Positions 1 to 6,619 of a stretch of DNA of 31,366 bases are shown piece after piece. Numbering within the stretch: position 1 is the stretch's first letter; every line of letters begins with the position of its first letter. The stretch covers positions 1 through 31,366 of IMG/VR virus record IMGVR_UViG_3300049222_000322; one strand, given 5' to 3'. The notes under the pieces are model-generated. The model made no database searches, was not told where the DNA came from, and worked only from the letters and a program-made list of their open reading frames with translations. The position numbers and the translations under genes are program-made. This DNA comes from a virus.

Positions 1-695
1 CAATCGAAGACTTAGCAATATTAACTGGGGCTACAGTCATTAATGAAGAGCTTGGCGATGATTTGGATCTGATCAATCCCGAAGTGTTAGGAGAAGCGGT
101 AAAATCCGTTACCTCTTCAAAGAACACTGTGATGCAGGTAGAGGCCGACCATGAGCAGCTTCTTGACCGTATTGAAAATGTACGTGAAAGAATTGGTTCT
201 GAAACAAACCCTTACTTTAGGGGTAAGCTCGAAGAGCGTTTATCAATGTTAACCGGTAAGGTTGGACTGATTTATGTAGGAGCTGACTCACAGGTCGAAC
301 TCAAAGAAAAGAAAGATAGAGTAGAAGATGCCATCTATGCAACGCAAGCCGCGTTAAAAGAAGGTATTGTAGCAGGGGGTGGCGCAGCATTATTGCATGC
401 ATCATTAAAGATTAAACATAAGAATGTTGGATACACTGCTCTTCTTAGAGCTCTTAGTTCTCCGTTTAATACCATTCTTGAAAACGCAAATATTGTGCTC
501 GACGAGCCGGTTGCACGTAAAGGTTATGGGATTGATGCTACTTCGGGGAAGAAAGTAAATATGGTTAAGGCTGGTATTATTGATCCGGTACTCGTAACCA
601 AAACCGCACTAAAGAATGCAGTTAGTGTAGCAACAACAATTATTTCTGCAGATTGTGTAATCTCTAATATGAGAATGGATGAAAGCGGTAAATAA
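1..695 (+). CDS. groEL: Phage chaperonin GroEL (Hsp60), C-terminal part, 5' truncated
   Basis: Group I chaperonin subunit, which would form the ATP-driven folding ring that works with GroES. The reading frame is open from base 3, so the gene starts before the window; 230 codons are visible. They match the second half of GroEL: an LTGATVI strand of the apical domain, then VGADSQVELKEKKDRVEDA, the intermediate/equatorial hinge VAGGGAALL, the nucleotide-contact stretch GYGIDATSG and the closing helix IIDPVLVTKTALKNAVSVA. The protein ends at MDESGK and lacks the GGM-rich tail of many bacterial GroELs. It overlaps groES by 17 bases, so the two are probably translated together. The surrounding phage genes make this a viral chaperonin rather than a host gene. 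The apical substrate-binding face is mostly outside the window. The identification is secure; its client proteins are unknown. Confidence 0.95.
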   Translation, partial: IEDLAILTGATVINEELGDDLDLINPEVLGEAVKSVTSSKNTVMQVEADHEQLLDRIENVRERIGSETNPYFRGKLEERLSMLTGKVGLIYVGADSQVELKEKKDRVEDAIYATQAALKEGIVAGGGAALLHASLKIKHKNVGYTALLRALSSPFNTILENANIVLDEPVARKGYGIDATSGKKVNMVKAGIIDPVLVTKTALKNAVSVATTIISADCVISNMRMDESGK

Positions 696-936
696 TTATA
701 TTATTATAAAGAAAATCAAGGAGGCAGTCAAAAAGGTTGCCGGCCTTGAATTAACTGAAAAGCAGAATAGTGACGTTAGGTATTTAAAAGCTGAAGTTAT
801 TAGCTGCGGACCATTAGTAATCGGTGTTGAAGTTGGTGATACAATTAGATACGATAAGCACGCTGGACATGGTATAGAATGGAATGAAGATTTATTTCAT
901 GTAATTACCGTAGGCGACGTTGTTATTGTAGAATGA
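679..936 (+). CDS. groES: Phage co-chaperonin GroES (Cpn10)
   Basis: An 85-residue co-chaperonin that would cap the GroEL ring. The Cpn10 pattern is visible: an N-terminal strand (NYIIIKKIKE), a mobile-loop segment around residues 14-30 with AGLEL in place of the usual GGIVL, the strand AEVISCG (38-44), the VGDTIRY turn (52-58) and the closing strand GDVVIVE. It is shorter than bacterial GroES (about 95 residues). The ATG at 679 lies inside the end of groEL, 17 bases before its stop codon, and the stop codon shares ATGA with the next gene. The order groEL-groES is reversed relative to the common bacterial groES-groEL operon. The altered mobile loop may tune it to the phage GroEL; that is inference. 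Confidence 0.88.
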   Translation: MKAVNNYIIIKKIKEAVKKVAGLELTEKQNSDVRYLKAEVISCGPLVIGVEVGDTIRYDKHAGHGIEWNEDLFHVITVGDVVIVE

Positions 937-1373
937 GACTAACACCCGCGGATTTACGCGATATGAATTTGTTTAAGTATTACAGGCTCGTTAGGAAATG
1001 GGCCTGTAAGACTTACGATATATTAGATGCTGACCTAGAGCTGCTGATATATCTTGATTGCAAAGAGCGTTTTACGCGTAATGATTTTATAGAAGGGTCA
1101 TACACCTATGCATGGGATAAAAACCGCTGGGAAAGACTTAGAAATGATGGCTGGATTGATGTCTGGCGTCATCGGAATAGGACTACAATCAAATACAGTG
1201 TTTTCACAACATCACCTAAAGCTAAACGCTTGATTACACGCATGTATCGAGTTATGCTTGGGGAAGAAGATTTACCAATCGGTAGATCAAGCAAATTTTA
1301 CAAAAACAAGAGTTATACTGATAAAGTCTATAACAAAGCTATAGACGATATGATTAAAGACAAAGAACGATGA
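933..1373 (+). CDS. Small winged-helix-like protein, possible DNA-binding regulator
   Basis: A 146-residue basic protein of unproven function. Residues 32-43 (LDADLELLIYL) look like the first helix of a MarR-type winged helix. Residues 61-75 (WDKNRWERLRNDGWI) fit a recognition helix, and 76-100 (basic, then TTIKYSVFTTSPKAK) fit a beta wing and the following helix. I recall similar proteins near the chaperonin and structural genes of uncultured marine phages, without an assigned role. It starts by an ATGA overlap with groES and ends by an ATGA overlap with the next small gene, so it belongs to the same transcript. A role as a late-gene regulator or structural DNA-binding protein is possible but inferred from fold-like pattern only. 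Confidence 0.7.
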   Translation: MRLTPADLRDMNLFKYYRLVRKWACKTYDILDADLELLIYLDCKERFTRNDFIEGSYTYAWDKNRWERLRNDGWIDVWRHRNRTTIKYSVFTTSPKAKRLITRMYRVMLGEEDLPIGRSSKFYKNKSYTDKVYNKAIDDMIKDKER

Positions 1374-1507
1374 AAAATCACTTAGAACCTATTACAAAGC
1401 GCGCATTAGCTAATTATAAGCCTGCTCCAGCAACTAGCGCTAAAGAAAAGCACGTAAACTTTACCAACGCAGGAGACTGTGGTTGCATGGGTAAGTGTGA
1501 CTGCTAA
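1370..1507 (+). CDS. 45-residue cysteine-tailed peptide
   Basis: A short gene read directly from the sequence: ATG at 1370, stop TAA at 1505-1507. Its start overlaps the preceding stop (ATGA) and its stop overlaps the next ATG (TAATG), which is the same coupling used by the surrounding real genes and is the main support for its reality. The first 30 residues are basic and proline/alanine-containing. The last nine residues, CGCMGKCDC, hold four cysteines (37, 39, 43, 45) in a CxCx3CxC pattern that could bind a metal ion. I do not recognise a family. It sits directly before a small HEXXH protein, so a metal-related partnership is a possible but unproven reading. Confidence 0.7.
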   Translation: MKNHLEPITKRALANYKPAPATSAKEKHVNFTNAGDCGCMGKCDC

Positions 1508-1854
1508 TGCCATTTAAGCTTAAGGATAAAAGTACCCTGTTCGGTTACGATAAGCAAACCTCAACATTTGATGCACCTGTATTTGAAAAAGATTTAGGCA
1601 GTCAAGTGATGGCGGAAGCTAATCGTGACGGAACTATTTTTATTAATAAAGGTTTATCGCCAAAGCAAAAGGAAGAAGCGGTAGAGCACGAAAAAGTGCA
1701 TTTAAATCAAATGCATCAAAATCGACTAGATTATACTGAAAATGAAGTAATCTGGAAACGAGATACTAAATCCCCAATGAAAGTTTATAAAAGACACGAG
1801 CTTAATGAAGGAGCTTCGGAACTAGAATGGGAAAACGAAGCATATAAATCATAA
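1507..1854 (+). CDS. Small HEXXH metallopeptidase-like protein
   Basis: 115 residues. Residues 61-65 read HEKVH, an HEXXH zinc-binding motif set in an amphipathic helix (KEEAVEHEKVHLNQM), preceded by a strand-like IFINKGLS segment as in small zincin folds. A C-terminal acidic stretch, LEWENEAYK (106-114), could supply the third ligand; I recall comparable endings in marine-phage homologues. A plausible role is proteolysis of a virion or host protein, or a non-catalytic zinc fold. The gene also carries SPMK at 89-92, a motif shared with neighbouring proteins. It starts on a TAATG overlap with the cysteine-tailed peptide. No signal peptide is visible, so it should act in the cytoplasm or in particles. 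Confidence 0.75.
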   Translation: MPFKLKDKSTLFGYDKQTSTFDAPVFEKDLGSQVMAEANRDGTIFINKGLSPKQKEEAVEHEKVHLNQMHQNRLDYTENEVIWKRDTKSPMKVYKRHELNEGASELEWENEAYKS

Positions 1855-1858
1855 CATT

Positions 1859-2779
1859 ATGTATAATAAACCTATTACACAAAAAGCAAAGTCTCCGCTT
1901 AAAAAAGACAAACCCGGTAATATTGTAGTGTCGGACACAAAAACCATTAAGGGCACTGAGGCCACAGCTGGCACACCGGGAACATCGACTACTACTTATT
2001 CTTATAGTGGTAAGCTTGATTCTGGTGTATACGATGCTTTGCAAAAAGAAATGGACTCTGGCTTTGCTAAGAAAAAATATGGTTTTGAAGGTACTGATGT
2101 AAAAGAGTATGAGCAATTTAAGCTAGGCAACATGAAAAGCCCTAATGTTACTGCCACAACTACACAAACAGAAGGTACTCCAGGCACGCCAGGTACACCT
2201 GATTCTGAAGAAAAAACTGTATCGGATATATATACAAGAGATAAAACTGATGCAATACGCCCATACGCAGCGTACCAAAATCGCATTGTAGAAAGACGTG
2301 AAGGTGGTAAGCTAAAAAGATCTGCAAAAAAGAACTTAAATAACTTAGCCAAGCGTTATGCTCAGGACACTGATGATGATGGTAAAAAAGGATTTGGAAA
2401 GTTTTTATCTAACCGCAAACAGAAGCGTGATTTTCGCCGTGGGGATGTAACGCTTGCAAATAAAGAAGACCAAGCAAAAGCACAAGAGCTTAGAGATTAC
2501 CGTGATGGTGTTTCTGATGTGCAGCTTGATATGAGTGACAACGTTCAAACCTTAGAAAGAGCTAGAGATCAAAGAAAACAAGGGGCTTCAGGTAATGACG
2601 CTGTTATTTCTGATCCTAGACTTGCCAACCAAACAGATATCCTGGCAACAGATGTTCAGGGTCAATTAAAAAACAGTGTAGGTAATGTTGAATTTACGCC
2701 GTTTAAAAAAATGTATGACAAAAATGTCGGCATTAAAACAGCAAGCCCTATGAAAAAAGGGTACTTTAAAGGTAAATAA
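1859..2779 (+). CDS. Low-complexity basic protein with terminal SPxK motifs
   Basis: 306 residues, not a family I can name. It begins with a lysine-rich segment containing SPLKK (12-16) and ends with SPMKKGYFKGK (296-306), so nearly the same short motif stands at both ends. TPGT repeats occur at about 39-42 and 107-114. The middle (144-215) is strongly charged. It includes a DxDDDG run at 170-175 that resembles a calcium-binding loop, followed by a basic patch (RKQKRDFRRG, 186-195). It starts four bases after the HEXXH gene and ends one base before the next start codon. The composition suggests an extended minor virion or DNA-associated protein; this is inference, and its position upstream of terminase is compatible with it. 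Confidence 0.75.
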   Translation: MYNKPITQKAKSPLKKDKPGNIVVSDTKTIKGTEATAGTPGTSTTTYSYSGKLDSGVYDALQKEMDSGFAKKKYGFEGTDVKEYEQFKLGNMKSPNVTATTTQTEGTPGTPGTPDSEEKTVSDIYTRDKTDAIRPYAAYQNRIVERREGGKLKRSAKKNLNNLAKRYAQDTDDDGKKGFGKFLSNRKQKRDFRRGDVTLANKEDQAKAQELRDYRDGVSDVQLDMSDNVQTLERARDQRKQGASGNDAVISDPRLANQTDILATDVQGQLKNSVGNVEFTPFKKMYDKNVGIKTASPMKKGYFKGK

Positions 2780-2780
2780 T

Positions 2781-3095
2781 ATGGCATACGTACAAAACAA
2801 CTCGCCTTTTAAGGCTAAAGGTGACGCGCCTTCTCGTAAAAAATCTAAAGGATATTACAATGAGGCTAATAAAACCGGTACAGGAGCAGCCGCGGGTGGC
2901 GGAATGACAAAAAAAGGTGTCGAAAAGTATAAAAGTGACAATCCAGGTAGTAAATTGCAGACAGCAGTAACTACCCCGCCTTCAAAGTTGAAGCCCGGAA
3001 GTAAAGCTGCAAAGCGTCGCAAAGCATTTTGTGCTCGCTCAAAAAGCTGGACAAGTGAACGTGGTAGAGCAGCACGCCGTAGATGGAACTGCTAA
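2781..3095 (+). CDS. Small basic marine-phage protein (DUF6321-like)
   Basis: A 104-residue, very basic protein. Residues 8-11 are SPFK. A conserved core follows: GGGMTKKGVEKYK (39-51), NPGSKLQTAV (54-63), then KRRKAFCARS (78-87), ending in WNC. I recognise this core as a small protein family widespread in marine phages, which I believe is catalogued as DUF6321; the family name should be verified. The function is unknown. The lysine/arginine load and lack of hydrophobic segments suggest nucleic-acid association or a packaged basic protein. Two cysteines (84 and the final residue 104) are conserved-looking. It is transcribed with its neighbours and followed by a 35-base AT-rich spacer. Confidence 0.78.
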   Translation: MAYVQNNSPFKAKGDAPSRKKSKGYYNEANKTGTGAAAGGGMTKKGVEKYKSDNPGSKLQTAVTTPPSKLKPGSKAAKRRKAFCARSKSWTSERGRAARRRWNC

Positions 3096-3130
3096 TTTTA
3101 AAATAAAACAATTAAATTAAATTAAATCAA

Positions 3131-3397
3131 ATGGGAAAGAAGAAAGCAGCGGTTGCTAAAGCAATCACAGCAGACGAGCTAACTGAAGTACAAAAGTACG
3201 TTAATGCTCTACAGCAGATTCAAATGCAGATTGGAGCATCGGAAATGCAAAAAAGCGAGCTTATGGATAATGTTAAAGCATTACGCACTAAGCTAGCTGA
3301 AGTACAAGCTGAGCTAGAAAAAACTTATGGAGACGTAAGTATCAACTTACAAGATGGGGCTATCACTCCTAATGATGCAGATAATAAGAAAGCTTAG
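3131..3397 (+). CDS. Small coiled-coil protein
   Basis: 88 residues. A basic start (MGKKKAAVAK) is followed by a continuous heptad-like helix from about 15 to 65 (ELTEVQKYVNALQQIQMQ and onward), ending in a short polar tail. The pattern resembles the prefoldin-like or short coiled-coil proteins often seen beside marine-phage morphogenesis genes. I cannot assign a function. The leader (3096-3130) is made of A/T with repeated ATTAA units and no purine-rich ribosome site, typical of starts in this genome. Its end overlaps the following gene. Confidence 0.72.
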   Translation: MGKKKAAVAKAITADELTEVQKYVNALQQIQMQIGASEMQKSELMDNVKALRTKLAEVQAELEKTYGDVSINLQDGAITPNDADNKKA

Positions 3398-3593
3398 TAT
3401 CGGCAAGGACTATAAAAATGACGCCATGCACTATTCTGTTGGACAGGAAGTGTATGGTGGTCATACTATAGTTAACATATTAGAAGAGGAAGATAAGTAC
3501 TCTGTCTATATTCAAAAAGGAGATTTGGTAATGCCGTGGAAAGACTTTAATAAGAACATGGCTATCTCTATTGAATATGATCTTAAGTGGTAA
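3372..3593 (+). CDS. Small conserved marine-phage protein of unknown function
   Basis: About 73 residues. I chose the ATG at 3372 because the recognisable family start is near MQIIRKLSIGKDYK; an ATG three bases later and one upstream at 3354 are also possible. The product contains SIGKDYKNDAMHYSVGQEV, then alternating strands (TIVNIL, KYSVYIQ) and a PWKDFNKNM segment, ending in ISIEYDLKW, which suggests a small beta-rich domain. I recall homologues placed just before the GroES-like gene in marine phages, always uncharacterised. It overlaps the preceding gene by about 26 bases and its stop overlaps the next ATG (TAATG). Confidence 0.7.
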   Translation: MMQIIRKLSIGKDYKNDAMHYSVGQEVYGGHTIVNILEEEDKYSVYIQKGDLVMPWKDFNKNMAISIEYDLKW

Positions 3594-4183
3594 TGCAAAG
3601 CATATACAACTTTATGGTATCTCCGTATGCTAAGAGAACCACATCAGAAAAAGAAATAAATGGTGTAACACTGTTGTTAAATACAGAATTACAAAACCAT
3701 CTTTATACTAGTAGACACGGGGTAGTCAAAGCTATACCCAAAGTAAACGATTTAGGGTTGCTTCCTGGTGATGAAGTTATTGTTCATCATAACGTCTTTA
3801 GAAGATTTAGAGATGTAAGAGGCGCTGAAAAGAACAGCCGCTCATATTACGAAGAAGATAAGTACTTTGTATACCCTGATCAGATATATGCGTTTAAACG
3901 TGATGGAGAATGGAAACCTGTAGCAGGTTTCATATTCGTTAAGCCCATGTTAGACGAGCGTATGTTTTCCGAACATAACGAACTTCCTTTGATAGGAAAA
4001 GTTAAATACGCTTACGAAGGGTTTGAAAGTGGAGAGCTTATAGGGTTTACACCTGGTACAGAATACGAATTTAATATTGAAGGGGAGAAGGTTTACCGTG
4101 TTCCCGCAAATCGAATTACAATCAAGTATGGACACCAAGCAAGCGAAAAAGAATATAATCCTAGCTGGTCGCAAAGCAGTTGA
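3593..4183 (+). CDS. Double-lobed GroES-like (Cpn10-fold) protein
   Basis: 196 residues from the ATG at 3593; an upstream GTG is less likely because the ATG forms the usual TAATG overlap. Residues 6-101 align by eye to Cpn10: strand NFMVSPYAKR, loop with NGVTLLLN in the position of GGIVL, RHGVVKAIP in the position of RGEVLAVG, LLPGDEVIVHHN in the position of VGDIVIFND, and a closing YFVYPDQIYAF. Residues 111-179 repeat the scheme: FIFVKPML, LIGKVKYAY, GELIGFTP, then YRVPANRITIKY. Tandem Cpn10 lobes are known from chloroplast Cpn20. With groEL and groES three kilobases upstream, this may be a specialised co-chaperonin or a descendant with another head-assembly role. The fold call is moderately sure, the function is inferred. 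Confidence 0.68.
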   Translation: MQSIYNFMVSPYAKRTTSEKEINGVTLLLNTELQNHLYTSRHGVVKAIPKVNDLGLLPGDEVIVHHNVFRRFRDVRGAEKNSRSYYEEDKYFVYPDQIYAFKRDGEWKPVAGFIFVKPMLDERMFSEHNELPLIGKVKYAYEGFESGELIGFTPGTEYEFNIEGEKVYRVPANRITIKYGHQASEKEYNPSWSQSS

Positions 4184-4406
4184 GGAACTTATAAAGGTTG
4201 CGCAAGAAAAAATCATTACCAATACGGAAGATGATGTTTCTGCCGACCGCTTAAAAAATGCTGCTGCAACTAAAAAGCTAGCAATCTTTGACGCGTTTGA
4301 AATACTTACTCGCATCGAAGAGGAAGAACGCATACTTGAGAACAAACCGAAAGAAGAAAAAGAAAAGAAAACATTCTCAGGGTTTGCTGAAAAAAGATCT
4401 AGATAA
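4128..4406 (+). CDS. terS: Terminase small subunit (probable)
   Basis: 92 residues from the ATG at 4128; an upstream TTG at 4077 would lengthen it but overlaps the previous gene more. The protein is helical: MDTKQAKKNII, then a segment with DVSADRLKNAAATKKLAIFDA (residues 37-57), and a highly charged lysine/glutamate tail. The ADRLKNAAATKKLAIFDA core is one I recall from small terminase genes of marine phages. It sits immediately before terL, sharing TAATG with it, the classical position. It would recognise the packaging site in the concatemer and recruit the large subunit. No classical helix-turn-helix can be shown by eye, so the call leans on position and the core motif. Confidence 0.68.
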   Translation: MDTKQAKKNIILAGRKAVEELIKVAQEKIITNTEDDVSADRLKNAAATKKLAIFDAFEILTRIEEEERILENKPKEEKEKKTFSGFAEKRSR

Positions 4407-6616
4407 TGTACGAGCAGAGTCTAGTAAAAGTTGTTGAGCCTGTAAAGCTTACCACAATCAGCAGATTAAATAGATCCAAGTCTTGGAAATATGGTTACAA
4501 CAAAGAACACGATATAGTTGTTATCAGTAAGACTGGGCAGATAGGGCAAATACTAGAAGTGCAAAACTTGTGTATAGCATTGCCGCCAGCGCCGAAAGGA
4601 TTAACTAAAGGCTTAGATAAATGGGCTGTTCAGGAGTATCCTAAGGAGCTTAAAAGAATCAAGAGTATATTCGATTGGCAAACCTATCCAGATGAGTTTA
4701 AGAGCAATTGGGAGGGATACATTGATGAAGAATTCAACAGACGTGATGGTGGTTACTGGTTTTATAACAAGGGGACTCCTACTTATATCACTGGGACTCA
4801 TTACATGTACTTGCAGTGGAGTAAGATTGATGTCGGTAATCCCGACTACCGTGAAGCAAACAGACTCTTCTTTATATTTTGGGAAGCCTGTAAAGCCGAT
4901 ACAAGAAGCTACGGAATGTGCTATCTTAAGAACAGACGGAGTGGATTCTCATTTATGGCTTCAGGAGAAACAGTCAACTTGGCGACCATCTCCAGTGATG
5001 CCAGATTTGGTATACTATCAAAGTCAGGTAGTGACGCCAAAAAAATGTTTACCGATAAAGTTGTGCCGATATCCGTTAACTACCCGTTTTTCTTCAAACC
5101 TATACAAGATGGTATGGATAGACCGAAGACTGAACTGGCATATAGGGTTCCTGCTTCTAAGCTAACCCGTAAATCGATTCAGGCAAAGGAAAAGCAAATA
5201 GAGCTTGAGGGTCTTGATACAACTATTGACTGGAAGAATACAGGAGACAACTCTTATGATGGTGAAAAGTTAAGACTTTTAGTACATGACGAGAGCGGTA
5301 AATGGGAAAGACCGGATAACATATTAAACAACTGGCGGGTTACAAAAACTACGTTACGTTTGGGGGCTAGAATTATAGGCAAATGTTTAATGGGTTCAAC
5401 ATCGAATTCATTAGATAAAGGAGGCGAGAACTTCAAGAAGTTATATAATGACTCTGACGTAAGTAAAAGAAACTCGAATGGTCAAACAAAATCCGGGTTA
5501 TATTCACTCTTTATACCGATGGAGTGGAACTACGAAGGATTTATTGATCAGTATGGACAACCAGTATTTAATACCCCTGAAGAAAAAGTGTTAGATCCTT
5601 TTGGGGACACTATTGAACAAGGGGTTATAGATTATTGGAACAATGAAGTTGAAGGTCTTAAGCAAGACCAAGACGGGTTAAACGAATATTACCGTCAGTT
5701 TCCACGTACAGAAGAGCACGCATTTAGAGATGAAACAAAAAATAGTTTGTTTAATCTTGCAAAAATATACGAACAGGTTGATTATAATGAAGATCTGCGT
5801 AATACTAATGTTATAACCACTGGCAATTTTCAGTGGGTTAACGGTGTGAAAGATACAAAAGTTGTGTTTATGCCAACTCCTCAGGGAAGATTTAAAGTGT
5901 CCTGGATACCAGGAGCTGAACTTCAGAACAGGCAAATCACAAAAAATGGTGTTAAATACCCGGGCAATGAACACGTCGGCGCATTTGGTTGCGATAGTTA
6001 CGACATATCAGGAACTACCGACGGTAAAGGTTCAAAAGGAGCTTTACACGGGCTCACTAAGTTTACTATGGAAGATGCACCGCCAAGTTCATTCTTCCTT
6101 GAATATATAGCCAGACCACAAACCGCTGAAATATTTTTTGAAGATGTATTAATGGCGTGTGTATTTTATGGTATGCCTATACTAGCAGAGAATAACAAAC
6201 CTAGGTTGCTTTATCATTTTAAGCGCCGCGGTTACAGAGGATACTCTATGAACCGACCGGATAGACTTTGGAACAAGCTATCAGTAACGGAAAAAGAAAT
6301 TGGTGGTGTTCCTAACTCGAGCGAGGATATGAAACAAGCACACGCTGCCGCAATTGAAATGTACGTAGATAAGTACGTAGGTTTAATGGAAGACGGGCAG
6401 TATGGCAACATGTACTTTAACGAAACACTAAACGACTGGTCTAAGTTTGATATAAACAAACGTACTAAATATGATGCTGCGATAAGCTCAGGCTTAGCGA
6501 TAATGGCATGTAACAAAGAGCTGTATAGGCCAGTAGGTAAATTAGAAAGAACAAAGTTGAATATAAAGATTTCAAAATTCCGTCAAGAGGGTTTGAGTTC
6601 AGAAATAATAAAATAA
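4406..6616 (+). CDS. terL: Terminase large subunit (packaging ATPase/nuclease)
   Basis: A 736-residue motor that pumps DNA into the prohead and cuts the concatemer. ATPase: the Walker A-like site is KNRRSGFSF at 175-183 (arginine-type, as in many phage terminases), Walker B is LRLLVHDE at 289-296 with D295/E296, and the coupling motif is GSTSN at 330-334. Nuclease: an RNase H-like fold with FGCDSYD (D530), a second acidic site at FFED (E579/D580) and a late KYDAAISSGLAIM segment (D690), giving three candidate metal ligands. The N-terminal 120 residues form an extension including a GYWFY stretch. The gene starts by a TAATG overlap with terS and is followed after three bases by the portal gene. 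Identification is strong from the motif order plus context. Confidence 0.92.
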   Translation: MYEQSLVKVVEPVKLTTISRLNRSKSWKYGYNKEHDIVVISKTGQIGQILEVQNLCIALPPAPKGLTKGLDKWAVQEYPKELKRIKSIFDWQTYPDEFKSNWEGYIDEEFNRRDGGYWFYNKGTPTYITGTHYMYLQWSKIDVGNPDYREANRLFFIFWEACKADTRSYGMCYLKNRRSGFSFMASGETVNLATISSDARFGILSKSGSDAKKMFTDKVVPISVNYPFFFKPIQDGMDRPKTELAYRVPASKLTRKSIQAKEKQIELEGLDTTIDWKNTGDNSYDGEKLRLLVHDESGKWERPDNILNNWRVTKTTLRLGARIIGKCLMGSTSNSLDKGGENFKKLYNDSDVSKRNSNGQTKSGLYSLFIPMEWNYEGFIDQYGQPVFNTPEEKVLDPFGDTIEQGVIDYWNNEVEGLKQDQDGLNEYYRQFPRTEEHAFRDETKNSLFNLAKIYEQVDYNEDLRNTNVITTGNFQWVNGVKDTKVVFMPTPQGRFKVSWIPGAELQNRQITKNGVKYPGNEHVGAFGCDSYDISGTTDGKGSKGALHGLTKFTMEDAPPSSFFLEYIARPQTAEIFFEDVLMACVFYGMPILAENNKPRLLYHFKRRGYRGYSMNRPDRLWNKLSVTEKEIGGVPNSSEDMKQAHAAAIEMYVDKYVGLMEDGQYGNMYFNETLNDWSKFDINKRTKYDAAISSGLAIMACNKELYRPVGKLERTKLNIKISKFRQEGLSSEIIK

Positions 6617-6619
6617 TTT

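Noticed and set aside
4077-4127. TTG start giving a longer small terminase
   Set aside because: Needs a 107-base overlap with the GroES-like gene; the ATG at 4128 gives the recognisable family start.
4692-5165. 157-residue + strand frame inside terL
   Set aside because: It is a different frame over the terminase ATPase motifs and shows no recognisable motif.
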